A DNA stretch of 64,000 nucleotides from Carex sylvatica. Lineage: Eukaryota; Streptophyta; Magnoliopsida; Poales; Cyperaceae. This document shows positions 1 to 13,500 of the stretch, piece by piece (within the stretch, counting starts at the first letter, position 1; every line of letters starts with the position of its first letter). Where the stretch lies: contig CAXKVR010000099.1 of the NCBI GenBank assembly GCA_964058845.1, positions 237,225-301,224 on the forward strand, written 5' to 3'. The notes under the pieces are model-generated. The model did no database searches. It saw nothing but the letters and a program-made list of their open reading frames with translations, and had not been told where the DNA came from. Made by a program: the position numbers and the translations under genes.

Positions 1-46
1 TATATGTATGTATGTATATATATATGTATATGTATATATGTATATC
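1..46. repeat. TA/TATG microsatellite
   Basis: The window opens in an alternating TATG/TATA simple repeat. It is cut by the window edge, so its full length is unknown. Confidence 0.9.
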
Positions 47-318
47 ATTGAGGCAATCTAACTATATTTTCTGGTGTATATTTGAATTAATGTCAAATCC
101 TCAATTAGTGTTATTTTTAGATTTATGATATCCAACTGACAAATCAAATCAATCAAAGTTATAAAGAATTACGACATCACTTCATAAATATATCAAATGT
201 CTTTTTTTTTTTTGATATACACTCTAAACAAGAAAAAAATTTATTCACAAAATTATTTAAATAAAAAATATTAACATCTCTCCCTTTAAAAATAAAAATA
301 AAAATAAAAATTCGTGGG

Positions 319-380
319 GTGGACCGCCCGGGGCCCTGGCGGTTTCCTTCAATATATGGACCGCCTGTGGGTCTGGCGGT
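319..380. repeat. GC-rich direct repeat of a hairpin motif
   Basis: Two 25-base direct copies (319-343 and 356-380) each begin TGGACCGCC and end CTGGCGGT, so each can also fold on itself (ACCGCC with GGCGGT). The motif is strikingly GC-rich inside AT-rich sequence. The reverse strand is open across it (257-613), but the reading frame resembles no family I know. It is probably a transposon fragment; class unknown. Confidence 0.6.
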
Positions 381-399
381 CGGGGTACTAATAAAAAAA

Positions 400-2500
400 T
401 ATTACAATAAGAATGGTGTTTTACATGCATATCTAAATAAAATGGAAATATAAAATTGGAATTTTGTAAAATTTCGACATGTTGCAAGTACGCTAAATAA
501 AAATAAATAAAAATCCAAGACATCAGGCAGTCATGAAAATGGCAACTGATGTGAAAGTCGGATGGTTGACGCAGGATTGACTCCGAGTCAAGGGAAAGTG
601 TTGAATCATGCAAAATAATTTATTTCTGCTGCCGAGCTTGAAACCCTTTTCGTTTCTTTATTTCTGTAATGAAATATAGTGGGTCTTATTAATATAATTA
701 TATTAAGAGAGTTAATAAGTCTAATTTTTTTAATTATGTCACATTATTCATTCTCATCCATCTGATTATTTTTTATTCATGTATAATTTTTTTTTCTCTT
801 TCTCATTTTAAAAGGAATATGTATTAAATTTATTTAAAATACAATGTAAGTTTTAAAATGAGTTAGGATCACTTGACAACAACTTATTTTGACAACTTTG
901 CTAATAGTTTGTTAAATCATGCAAAAAGTTTCATAAATAAAAAAATTAAAGTCGTATTATTATCCTTTGATATTCCATAAAATGTCGTCAAATATGGAAC
1001 CGAACGTTGCAAATTTAATGTTATTTTATTAACACTGAAACATATATCAAATTCATCATTTTTATTGTAAAAGATACGTTGAAGTATATATTATATTTTA
1101 CTTGTCAAATTTCAAAATTACATGCGATTTTGAGTTGTTAAACTAATCCATTGTCAATAAATTATCATCTTACTTGTCAAATTTCAAAATTATATTACTT
1201 GTCAATAAATTACATGCGATTTTGAGTTGTTAAACTAATCCATTGTCAATAATTCAGTTATGCAAAAAAATTGATAAGAAAAAAGGTATTTACAACGCGT
1301 CATTTAACCCTCTCTATTTTAATATAAACTTTTCTATTTTAAATCAACTCTTTTATTATCTTCAATTCCTCTAAATCACCATATTCTTCTATTCCTACAT
1401 ACCTACTCTCTTTTGTTCCCTCTATTCTCACTATTCTTCAAATCACCCTATTCTCCTCGCATCTCTGTGGCGCACATGCATCCTTCTTAATAAGAATTCT
1501 CTCCGGAGGCTTCGATCTGCCACCCTCACTTAAATTCCTATGTTGAAATTCATCGAACAGGATATTGAAATTCCTAATTCAATCTCTTGTTCTTGTGCAA
1601 TTGTAGTCTTCTTTTAAAATGATGGATATGCAACTGAATGCTTCTACAAAAATTTCTGGTAATTTTTAATGGAAGCTAGATTTAACAGAGGGATTGTGAG
1701 AGAGAAGGCTAGAAAAAAGGGGCAGGAAGAATGGAGGCTGCCTCAACAACCTGGATTTTGAGAAAGCAAAAGGGCATAACATAAGCACTTAAGAAATAAT
1801 TGGGAATTCAGCAAGGTACTACTAAATTTACTTAAAAATTGAGTAACATCACAGCAATGAATCAACTGATTTGTCAGGACAACACAAATGGAGTGCATTA
1901 TCAGCACCTTTTTTTTAATTTTTAATGTAGTTCACTTGATGAAGCAATTAAGCCTCAATTTAATAGAATTATGCCCCATTTTTTCAATAAATTGGTTTAT
2001 TATTCAACATTTAGGGTGTTATCTTGCTTGAATTTATCCTTGTACAACTGCCAACCAAATCATAATTCTAGAGGGCAAAAAACAAAACTCCCAATATATC
2101 ATGGATCTGAAAAACAAAAAAACTAGCACCAAAAATCCCCCAATCACTTGATAAAATACCAATCACTTGTCAAACTAAATAAAATATTTGATATTAATAC
2201 AAGATATTTGATATTAATACCAATCACTTGTCAGACTATACACAATTTTTTTTATTTTTGAGGAAGGCATAGAGTCATACACTTGCTCATATATTGTTCA
2301 TATATACAAAATAAAATATTGGAAAAGCGGATCAGATCACATCTAATTTAGAACAAACAAATCAGATAACTTCAATGCAAAAGCACGAAGAAAAGGTTTG
2401 AGTTCTGTCTCAAAAAGTCAGAAGTAAATGAAAAATAACTTGTCTCAAAAAGTAACTTCTCACCGGCACATGCCGAATAGTACATGCTTCTTTGAGAGCC
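400..2500. other. Intergenic, no gene recognised
   Basis: AT-rich sequence without a supportable coding region. It contains a local duplication: a 41-base segment starting ACATGCGATTTTGAG occurs at 1120-1160 and again at 1212-1252. The stretch 1290-1760 is somewhat less AT-rich and pyrimidine-rich, but I could not link it to a gene. Confidence 0.6.
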
Positions 2501-3325
2501 GATTTTTTTTTTCTTACCACTCTAATAAATCAGAATTAAATCATTACCATTCGATTAATCGGATTTAAGATTTCACCACGAACGCATACTCAGTATGTAG
2601 ACAGATCCCAATCAGAACGCATGAACGGATCAGTGCGTACCAAAATTAATTTTTTTTAAAACAAATTTTGAATTTTTTATTAATCCATCCACATACCCAG
2701 TCTTAGCACGTTTTTTTTTTTTTTTTGTAGTTATGTTATGAATTGTTTGAAATTTTTTGATCAAATTTTTTCTGTTATGCTCATATAATTTGTAGTATAA
2801 AACATTTATCAAATTGTGTGTGTAATTTGTAGCGATTTGTGCACCAACTTAGTACAAAAAGCTGCTCATATTGTGTGTATAATTTGTTGTAATAATTTTT
2901 AGTTCAAATTTAGTCAAAAAAATTATTTGTTAAATAAGTGTTTTTTTTTTTACAATTTCACCGTCAAATTATGTGTACATATAATTCTAAATACCACAGA
3001 ACGAAACATAATAGAACAGAAAAAAAAAATGTTCAAAAAATTTCAAACAATTCATAACAAAACTAAAAGAAAAAAAATCCGTGCTCAGACTGGGTATGCG
3101 GACGGATTAATAAAAAATAAAAATATATATTAAAAAAATTAATTTCGGTACTCATACCCAGTCCGCGCACTGATCCGTTCGCGTACTGGATTTGCGTTCT
3201 GATTGGAATCCGTCCGCATACCGGGTATCGGTTTGTGGTGAAATTTTAAATCCAATTAATCGGGTGGTAATGATTTGATTCTGATTTATTAGGGTGGTAA
3301 ATAAAAAAAAATAAAAAGGCTTCCT
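2500..3325. mobile_element. Long-TIR palindromic MITE, MULE-related
   Basis: The two ends form a long inverted repeat. The left end reads TTACCACTCTAATAAATCAG; the right end reads CTGATTTATTAGGGTGGTAA. Matching GC-rich blocks follow inward (ACCCAGT, GATCCGTTCG, TTCTGATTGG), giving arms of roughly 300 bases around a short AT-rich centre. The same terminal motif (TTCTGATTTATT-GGGGTGGTAA) and internal GAACGGATC blocks occur in the MULE remnant at 47.9-50.2 kb, so this looks like a non-autonomous relative. No clean target duplication was found. Short open frames inside are products of the repeat, not genes. Confidence 0.7.
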
Positions 3326-3565
3326 GATAGAACTTTCATCTAGTTTTTTACCCACTTCTAATCTAGGTTTGAGAATAAGCAATTGTTGGAGAATGATGTG
3401 TAGCTAGATTGTAAAAGGGTTAATTTTCTATTTATCCTCTAAAATTTCTTTGATTTTCTACTTACCCTTTCACTCTTCATTATATCTATGTTTATTTTTT
3501 TTCTATGTACACAATAGGTCTAATTATCCACAATTAAGTGTACTCAGAATTTACTTTTTCCCATT

Positions 3566-4216
3566 CACTAGTGGAAAAAATGAAATCATGATCGGTTATA
3601 TACGCATATTAGTATCGGAATACAACCGATCTTGATCAAGGCGATACAGATGCCAAACAAATCTGGATCGGTTCTTCAACCGATCCTAGTAATTACTATC
3701 TGGATCGGTTCTTTAATATAACTGATCCAGATTACTGCCTATCTGGATTGGTTCTACTAAACAACCGATCTAGATAGTTAATAATCTGGATCGGTTCTAT
3801 TAAAGAACCGATCCTAATTGTTATTTTTAATTAGTTTTTATTTTTTTTAAATTCAGAAAATAACTATTAGGATCGGTTCTTAGATAGTTATTTTGACCTT
3901 TTTTTTAAAAACAAATTGGTATCTAGATCGGCTCTTAGCTAAGAACCGATCATGTTGTTTTATTGAATCTAAAAAAAAAAATTATTAAATGACCAGCTTT
4001 CATATATATTTTGCTGGCCAACATACTAAATTATCACAAATTCTAAATTAAATGCCACACATCCTAAATTATGTGTCATACACATACATATCCTAAATTA
4101 AATATCACACATTCTAATTAATTATATATCATACACATATACATCTTAAATTAAATATCATACACATCTTAAATTATTATAAAAAATTTATGTTCATGCA
4201 AATTAAGACTAGTGAG
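3566..4216. mobile_element. CACTA-type (En/Spm) element, degenerate
   Basis: The left terminus CACTAGTGGAAAAAATG at 3566 is the classic CACTA end. It is followed by many subterminal copies of GGATCGGTT in both orientations (3590-3960), several forming perfect hairpins such as GGATCGGTTC...GAACCGATCC. The right end is uncertain: an ACTAGTG at about 4210-4216 is a candidate, but its flanking three bases (AGG) do not match the left flank (ATT). There is no transposase, so the element is non-autonomous or internally deleted. Confidence 0.6.
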
Positions 4217-4885
4217 GGGATGAGGTTTAAATAGCTGATAATATTAGGACATTGTAAGTTACTGTTACATCGTAATGAAACCGGGCAAATCTGTCTTTTA
4301 TCACAAAAAAATTAAAAATAAATAACAGATATTTTTTCTGTTCCAATCAGAGTACTTGGCACATCAGATTTTCAGTACCTAAATATTTTAATGTCTTGAT
4401 AAAATTTAGGACCAAAGTACTGTACTTTTGACTAATTGAGCAATACATACAATTTATTTTAGGTGAACGTGTTCAAGTCTATGGACTTCAAGTTGATGAC
4501 ACTACAATGTTGTTTTGTAACTGCCTTTTCTTTCTATATTAATTTTTAGTGTATTTATTTTGGTAATAAAAAAAATGGTTATAAATTGAACAAGTTGAGC
4601 AGCTATATACATATGGTTGGACTATCTCTTGTGTTGCAAAACCTAACAATAAAAGACAAGAGAAGGATACCAATGTGCCAAGTGATGTATAAAAATACTT
4701 TTGATTTAAAATATACAGAGATAAGAAGAGTTAACACATACCGATGACATGATGCTTGTCTCCTAAAATGTTTTTAATTTTACTTTAATTGGATATCTAT
4801 CAAGCACTTGTATAGACTTCTCTCCGAATTTCCTTGTTTAAAAGGCTCGTTGTGGGATTAAAGTTCCGGTCTTGTCCGGTACAAT

Positions 4886-5537
4886 TAGTGGTTTGCAATT
4901 ACCCGATGGGGGTGGATCCGACCCGTACCCGTCCGTGCCCGTTACCCGGGTTACCCGTGCCCGTTACCTGGGTTACCCGTGCCCGAGCCCGGGTATGGGT
5001 CGGGTAAACGGGTACACGGGTACGGGTAAAAAACGGGTAGGGTACGGTTATTTGGTTCAAAACCCGAGCAAATCCGGTCCGATTTACGCCCGACCCGACC
5101 CGACCCGACCCGACCCGGACCTGTACCCGACCTGGCCCGACCCGGACCCGACCCCGAACCCGTACCCGAACCCGTTAAAAAATTCAAAAAAATTCAAAAA
5201 AATTCAAAAAAATTCAAAAAAATTCAAAAAAATTCAAATTTTTTTGAAATTTCGAATTTCCCGCCTAAAAAAACAGGAAAAAAAAAAACAGAAAAACAGA
5301 AAAACAGAAAAAAAAAAAAAAAAAAAAAAAAACGGGTACCCGATCCGGACCGCCATACCCGTGCCGGGTACCACGGGCACGGGTAAAACTCGGGTAGAGT
5401 ACGGTTTTTGAAAATTATACCCGAGTATACCCGACCCGAGATACCCGTTTACCCGACCTACCCGTACCCGACCCAAACCCGTACCCGACCCCGGGTAAAC
5501 CTGGTCCGCCCGAACCCGGTCCGAGAGCAGCCCTCTA
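4886..5537. mobile_element. Non-autonomous hAT element with CCCGA repeats
   Basis: The element is bounded by a perfect 8-bp target duplication GGTACAAT (4878-4885 and 5538-5545). Its ends are TAGTGGTTTGCA and the reverse of TAGAGGGCTGCT. Inside are long runs of ACCCG/CCCGA on one side and their complement on the other, plus an AAATTC tandem repeat (about 5165-5240) and an A tract. This is the usual layout of plant hAT MITEs. Open reading frames across it (4872-5554, both strands) are repeat translations. Confidence 0.88.
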
Positions 5538-5545
5538 GGTACAAT

Positions 5546-6733
5546 TAATAACATTTTGGTTGGTAACTTCTGGAACCTTTTTTCAAAACAAAAACAAAAA
5601 AAGAGCTTCTAGAACCTGATTTTTCATTATTTTGATTTTGGTGGTCACTCTGAAGTTCTCATCAATTATTGTTGCTCGTGGACCCATATATTTGAAAATA
5701 TACATTTTCTAAAGTACAAATTAATATTTTCTTTTCACCTTTCTATTTTCATATATACAAAATTGTTATCCATGGTTTTTCCATTTTGTGTTTAAAAATA
5801 ATATAAGAAGTTGTATACAAAGGACATTGTGTTGCCACATCACCATAGGGTATATTTCATGGGCACTCAATTTGATATTCAGTTTTGGTCACTAAACTTT
5901 GATCTCTCCACTTTTGGTGAAGAAAATTTGATATTTGTACAAAATAAGTCATTCTCTCCATCATAAGTTCAAACTAATTCTTAAATTATTGAATATATTC
6001 AACTAAAATCTGTGAAACATATTAGTTTCCATAATAAAAATAAAAATTCAATATTTCCGCAGCAAAATATATGCCCTCTTGCTTGTGTAGTCCACCCGGT
6101 AGTACATATACTATTTAGTGGTGTTTATTAATTTTGGAGAGTAAAGGGGTGCATACACGATCAGATAAGACCTAAAACTGGTCATCATTGATTGGTTAAA
6201 CATAGCAAGATATGTGTTCTAGATACTTATTTAGTACAGATCGACAGTCAGACCGAGAGGGAAGTGTGGTGTGCTCGGTATTAGCCATCCACACTGGGTA
6301 CTTCTCTCTTTTAAAGTCAATTATTTCTACACTGGTTCATGTTCCCTATGGTTTCAATTTCTATAACAAACATATTCATGTACAATTCTTCCCAGCTCAG
6401 CTCACATTCCTTGTAAAGGGGGTGTAGCAGAAGAACACACAATGAGAGTAATTAAGAGATGAGATAGAAGAAGTACACCAAAAGGAAGAGGCGCACGTGT
6501 GTTCTTCTAGTGGTGAACAGCAAACTGTGATTTGGTGATAATGCTAGTGGTACGTGAGGTTGCTGCCGTTCCAAAAAGGTAACCGAGCGACTTGTGTGTA
6601 CCAGGCGATGCACGTGCACAGCTTCATCTAACTCAGGTGGCGGTGTGCGTAAGCACTGGGGGTACAACTTTATACATTCTCAAGCATTTCATCGAACACC
6701 TTAACCACGTGACTGGAGTGGATCTGGCGGGGT
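5546..6733. other. Intergenic, no gene recognised
   Basis: AT-rich sequence with no supported exon. A slightly GC-richer piece at 6450-6660 has an open minus frame, but without family resemblance or codon pattern. Confidence 0.55.
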
Positions 6734-6742
6734 CAGCTTGAA

Positions 6743-6953
6743 GGAATCAAATCTGCTGCGATCCGAATCTCTGCTACAGCACCCTGAAATCCTTGCTTTT
6801 TCTAATCTCACTGTTCATTTTTTTCAGTACACGCATCTCTAAATAGCTAGTTTTTATGTGCACGCATCTCAAACAAAATTAACATTTAGATTTGAAAAAA
6901 TAGAAATTTCATAGTACTGTAGCAGAGATTCGAATCGCAGCAGATTTGTTTCC
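6743..6953. mobile_element. Mutator-like MITE, family A
   Basis: A 211-bp element with ends GGAATCAAATCTGCTGCGAT and ATCGCAGCAGATTTGTTTCC. The terminal inverted repeats are about 50 bp, and a perfect 9-bp target duplication CAGCTTGAA lies at 6734-6742 and 6954-6962. A 9-bp duplication is diagnostic of the Mutator superfamily. Related copies sit at 17231-17532 and 40317-40507. Confidence 0.88.
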
Positions 6954-7557
6954 CAGCTTGAATGAATAATACGAAGGTGTTTGGCAGAGTTGAACAGGCC
7001 TATCTCAGGTCCATTGGCTATATAATCTGATCATATAATATAGAGAAGAAAGGACAAATCACATATGCCATCCGCGTGTTTATGTTTAATTACAATTAGG
7101 TAATTATAATTTTTTTATGTAAAATTATGCTGTGTTGTTATGTCATTATAAATTACTTTATTTAGTTGGATAAATGAAACAATAACAAAAATAATAGCAT
7201 GTATGTTGTCTTAAAAAGTTATTATGAGAAGTTACAAGAAATGTAGGACTAGGATTCTGATTTGTGAGGTACCTGTGTATGATCTGCGTCATTCTTTTTT
7301 CATTAAGATCCGTGCATAAATTTTATAAGATTGTCTTATTTTAAAATTTTAAAATTTTAGAACTTTTCTTTACCAGACAAGTAAACAAGTATATACCACA
7401 CGGATCACACAAGCCCAAAACATAATCAGACACTTTCGAAAAACAAGCCAAGACAAAAATAAGAGATCACCCCAAAACCAAATTAAGAGCACCATAAGTA
7501 AAAATTTACATGGCAACCCACACCGGTACAAAAAGAATATACAAAAGGCTGAAAACA

Positions 7558-10500
7558 TCAAGCAGGAGCTTTGCCAAAGTTGCCACTACTTTGAAATCTT
7601 GGCACGGTCAAGAGGTTTCCACTATCGGACATGTAAAAGTAGTTGTGATTGATTCTTGTTACCAGGTCGGCTAAGTGCGGGAAATGGCCCACATTCAGTT
7701 TGAATGACAGTATCTGTGCAATTTTACAAAAATAAATCAACCATAAGTCTTTTAACTAGTCAAATTATATAAGGTGTAGGTGTGTAGTTATTAAAAATAT
7801 AATGAGAACTTGGTCACCTATTAAACAAAAGGTTTCAAAATGTTTGTCTTGGGTTTTAAATTTTTAACCAGTCAACAAAAGGTTTATATAAATTACTCGT
7901 AATTGCAAAAAATAAAAATAAAAAGGTATCTAGCAAGCATACCCTCAGAAGGAAGGCCACGCAATCGTCGAATTGCTTCTCAATTCTATTTATTTCAGCC
8001 TCACACCTAGCCTTAATGGCTGCACTCGTTCCACCCGTGCGAAGAGTTTGCTTTATATTGTAAAACTCGAGTGCTAACCCAAGAATTGTCTTCACTCTAC
8101 TTGCTATTAAAGCCCACTGTACATTACAAAAATATCAGAGAAACAAGAAAATAAACACTCATTAAGTACAAAGTGGAGTAAATAAATTATAATTAGACAG
8201 CTACCAAAATTTGTCAAATTTATCCTTTTACACTTGACAAAGTACATCTTCATTTTAACAAATCATGATCCAAGCAGATTTACAGTTAAATCTAAGTTTA
8301 AGGAGATATTTTATCAATAATCACTGTAACCTTAGAAAACTTTCGTGAATATAATTTTATTGAATAAAAAAACTTGATCAACAAAGAGCGGAACAAACCA
8401 GCTTATCAGAAGCGACAAAGCATTGGCGCTGAATTGAGGAAAGGTAGGTCTCGTGAACTTCTATGACTTCATCAAGGGACCCTGCCAATTCCATGCCACT
8501 ACAAAGCTCGGTCCATGCACTATGGTAGACCTGTTTCACAAACAAAATAATACACAAATATTGAGGGTTGTGCTGCTAGCTTCAATCAAACTAATATAAA
8601 AATTTGGCTCAAAAAGGGAAAACCAATAAGCCATTGCCAGATCCATAATTAGCATTACAGCGGGTAAAGGTAACATTGTTATCATACAAGAACCAAATGT
8701 TCTCTATTTGCAATCTGATTAACAAAAATAATCTTCTGCAAATATCATCCAACATTTTAGGAAAACAACATTTTTAAGGTATTTCCGAATATCACCTGTT
8801 AACAATTTTCTCTTAACTGTCAGGTTCCTTTTCTCAAGCAAAACTGAACCCAAAAAAATGAATAAAGGCCACAGGATTTGGATGTTGGGTCTCAAGTTCT
8901 ATTAATTATATTTATGAAGATAGTTATGTGGCTCAGGCTATCACTCTTGCCATTGTTTCCTCAATACCCTAGATGTAAGGGTTAAGATTTGCAAATAATC
9001 CAAATAGGTGGAATAAACCGACAAATATAATCCAGAAATGGCACAATTGTAATTAGTCTATACTTACTCTCTCCATTACATATTGGTGGAATGAATCGAC
9101 AAAATGCAGGAGCTTCTGTTCTATTAACAAATGCTTCTTGTAATTTTGTGGAGTGCTCCTGTCCTGCTAAAAAGAAAAGACAAGGCCAACTGAAAACTAT
9201 AATACACCCTTGCAAAAAATATTTTCATGTCTCCCCTTGCAGAAAGGGGTATCAGGCCTCCACAAAATACCGGATATGTCAGGAAAATATCAAAATCCCG
9301 GTTTATATCTCATTTACCATAAGGAGCTGAAAGAAGACCATCTTACCCAACAAAGAAGGGTAATTTTATAAAATCAAATTACAATGAAGGATATACAAAC
9401 TACAAAGTTTAATACTGCAGTTTATCAATAAGAAAACATGGAAACATACCTTCCATCTCCATTTGCGAGTTTTGTCAAGAAGGAATTTTGCACGCTTCAC
9501 CTTTAGTAGGAATCCCATTACCTAAAATGCAACCAAATTTTATAAAAAAAATTAGAAAGCAAAGAAAAAAACAATATAGCAACAAACTCTTAAGCTTATT
9601 CAAAATTAGTTGTACCTGATTATACTTCTTAAGTGCTTCCACATTTGCAATGAGATCAAGAGGCCAAGAAACCTATAACCGAAACATATCTTCAGATCCT
9701 TGATGCAGAAAGAAAATAAAAGGAACTTTTCATTATGATTTATTTTTCTCCTTTTCTTTTTAATATGAGTGAGTTTGGAGAACCAATAACCTAGTTTGTA
9801 TTAGCCAAAAAAGAACCATGCAGCTCATACTTGAAACAAGGGATACATTAGCTAATTCTTTTTTTGAGAACTGATAGATAAGCAAATTCACTTTAGCCAT
9901 TTATATTGCATTTACGACCACAAACAACAATTTTCTAACTCCTGCTTTCTCGTTTATCTTGGCATCTTATCTAGGACTCTGAAATTCATTGGCAAGAGGT
10001 AAAGCAATGGTTTTCAGCAAAGATACCTCAATTCATTTACTGAAAAAATAATACTACAAAAAGATTTAATTTTGTTGATACACTCTTTGCCCTGAACAAT
10101 GGCTGTCTTTTGAAAATACTCAAAAGTTACAGCCGCAACAAAAATAAATAAATTATTTGAAAAAGAAAAAATTGAAGGCATACCTTATATGAGAAACATA
10201 GCTTGTCAAGGGAATCAATACCAAGGTTATGGCTCCCAAAATTTGGTTGGGTGGATTCCTTCTTGATTTCAGCAGTCACATCTTCTTTTGAAACTGAAAC
10301 AGTCAGAGAATCAGGCGCACTCAAAAGTGGCCTATCAGCAGAATTTCTAATGGACTCCTGCAAAACATTATTGTACCAAGAATTTAACAAGTTCAGAACA
10401 AATAAAATATACAAGGATGCCAGCAAAGAACTGTTATATAAAAAGATATCATTTTCCTTGTTCAAAGCCGTACCTGCAGAATGGAGTTTAACTCAAAGTC

Positions 10501-13500
10501 ATCATCCCATGAATATCCCTTATCGAGCTTATTAAAAATTACTACCAAAAACTGCTGAAGCAAGTCACCTAAGAAGACAATAAAGTGAGAGGCCAATAAC
10601 AATAACAATAACAAGTAAATAAATATGCTTAATCTTATTTGTTACCATACCTGAGCCTAACAAATATATAGAGCGTAACATAAATAGTTCATCCATCAAT
10701 CGCCACTCCCCCATAAGCTTATGAAGTATACTTTTACCAACGTGATCCACCTACACAAGGCATGTATAGCACTTAAGACCTTTCAAGAGTTTATGATCCA
10801 TAGTTTATAGTCTAGAGCTTGGGTTAGTAAATATCAGTGCAAAGTAGGTCATATCACCGTAGCTTTTGCTTACTTTGCTTCATTTATCAAGGTATTATGA
10901 TTAATGTAGGGCACATTAAGGCTCTTATTTTGAGTTTGTTAAAACCCAAATTGAGGCCTGCTTACTGGTACCACTTGGTACATGATCCTTCATAGCAAGA
11001 TCTTTGAGAGATTTTTGTTAATAAAAGAAAAAAGAAACATATCAGCCGCCCAAGCTATCTGACCTGTCTTTTTATATACAAACTGAGGCATTCTTGAATA
11101 ATAATTGCAGGGTCAAGCGACTCCTTGAGTTTCAAACTTTGAATAAATTTAAGAACTCTAGAGGAGAGCGTGCTATCTTTTTGGAAAGGTAATATCTCTG
11201 ACAAAGGCTTATCTTCCTAAAACAAAGAAAAACAAAGAAAAATGCTCCTCATTAATTACAATCATAAAATAGCATTTACTTGCTAACACTTGTAAATGCA
11301 TTAACCGGTACAGTAAAATATGATTAATTAGAATTTACCGGGAAGAAAGGGAGAATAGTTGGGAAGGGGCATAGACTCTCCACAGCCCTTTTATCATCAT
11401 CTATATTGTGCCTCTCTATTTCACCAAATGGAAACCCAAACCGATAGTCAGTTCCTTCTATACTACCAATGTCATCAAGATGTGTGCCACCAAATACTGC
11501 CTTGCGAAGTATATTATCATTTAATGGAGGCAAATGGAAGCTCCCTGATACATTCAGTTGTCCCCAAGAGGATTTGTTCTTTTGTAACATTTCTCCACAC
11601 ACAGTTACAGCTGGGTTACAGGCAAGAAATGAATCCAAGCCAGATCCAACTGAGCAGTTTTTATTCCTCCCTTCTATTGCATCAGACAAGAAATTCAGCC
11701 ATGCTTTATTGTTCCCTTCTTTATTATCCATTTTAATACTCTGATTATCATTTGAGTACTTAATTAAATTCTCAAAAGTATGGTCTCGGTCATTTGATAG
11801 TCCAACCAGAGAAATCAAGAACACCTCAGTGAGGGTTAATATCCCCATTGCCCGTGCACTTTTTGACTTTTTATCTTGACTGTCACATGGTATACCAGTT
11901 TTACTGATACAGGATGTGACAAAATTCTGGTTGCGGGCATGATGAACTAGCTGTAAAGATTTCCCAGCAGACATGATGGCCTTGGACATAGTAGCAAGAA
12001 ACTGGGGGCAAGTTGTGTCTGACAATGCGGACCCCACCTGAGAGATGGCGCTCCTTGGTTTTGATCTTAAGAGATAGCTTGTTTCCCAAAATGATGGCTG
12101 GTCAATGGAAACTGAGCTATTGCCATAGAAGAACATCTGCACAAAATTGAATTTTCAATCTGATATATTAATAATTTATTTTTCCAGCTCCATTCCATAA
12201 GAAAACTTCCATGACTGCCCTTAAGATATATCAAATATTATTTATACCCCTGCAAATGAAAAATATGACCTACATCCCTGGATAAATCTCCCACTAGAGT
12301 ACACCCTTCCCGCCAATTGAAAGAGAAGAAAAAGAATTGCTTGTTAATTGAAAAAGTGGAATGAAGAGGAGAAAGAAATTGAGCAACATAGGGAGGAACT
12401 TTCATCTCATTAGATGTTTTATTGGAAGAATAATGGACCCAACCTAATATGGACATAATGAAAATTCAATGGCCCCTAGGGGACACAAAAGTCGAGTGAC
12501 CATTTTCTGATGCAGGTATAATTTAGCAACCTCTGAGTAGACTTACAACATATCCCTCTGCTCCAAATTATGAACCATATAAAAATTACCCTTTATGTAT
12601 TTGGAAGGCACAAATGAGGATGAGAGGTAGTTTAGGCATCTTTAGAAGTAAAATGGAGGAGGAGGTTTACAGGGGATTCATATTTTATAGATATACATGT
12701 TATTTAAGTTATAACGCATACACAAACAATAAAAAATTATAACCTATGTTAATGATGATCAACACTTTATGGATACATAAGAAGCACCTATTCTTTACTT
12801 TCTTTTGGAAGTTGCATGTCCTTACTTTGGGGAAAAACATTACCAAGATTCTTAGTCAATTAATATGCATGGCTGCAAGGAGATCTCGTTACTTTTTAAT
12901 ATTTACAAAAATAGCAGGATTTACCTCTTCAAATGGGTCATCAAGAATCCCATCATAAAGCCAAGAATCAAGGCCCTGCAGATAAGGTAATAAGGTGCCG
13001 ACAAATAAAAATAGCAACATGTGGTTGAAATCCCCCTGGCACATGAATGAAGAAATTTATATATCATTAGTGGGGTTGAAGAAATTATAAATGAAATAAC
13101 TAAACAAGGTATCTTTTGACAACCTCGCCACCTTGCACAAGACAGACATCACTCAGCTTGTTGAATAGATGATTCAAAATATGAAGTACCACCTCAGAAG
13201 ATAGCATAGTTATTGTAGTTGTACCAGAATCAAAAAATACACCCGGTACTGCTTCATATATAATTTGACATAGATGCTCAGCTCCAGCACATAGGCTGAA
13301 AAAAAGATAGAGATACAATTGTTGCTTGCGTAATAATAACATATCGGAAAAAAATTGACTGCCCGTGCATGCCAATACTATAGACCTCCAGTACCAGTGT
13401 CACTAACAACATACTCGTAATAAGAATTGTGAACAGAGAAACACCTTCAAACTCAAACTAAACATAAAAAGTTTTTTCATGATACACAATTTGCTGCATA

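Noticed and set aside
257..613. 118-codon minus-strand open frame
   Set aside because: It depends on low-complexity tracts and the GC-rich repeat. No domain, no splice context and no codon bias.
4872..5554. Long open frames on both strands rich in Pro/Asp or Gly/Arg
   Set aside because: They translate the ACCCG arrays of an hAT MITE bounded by an 8-bp duplication.
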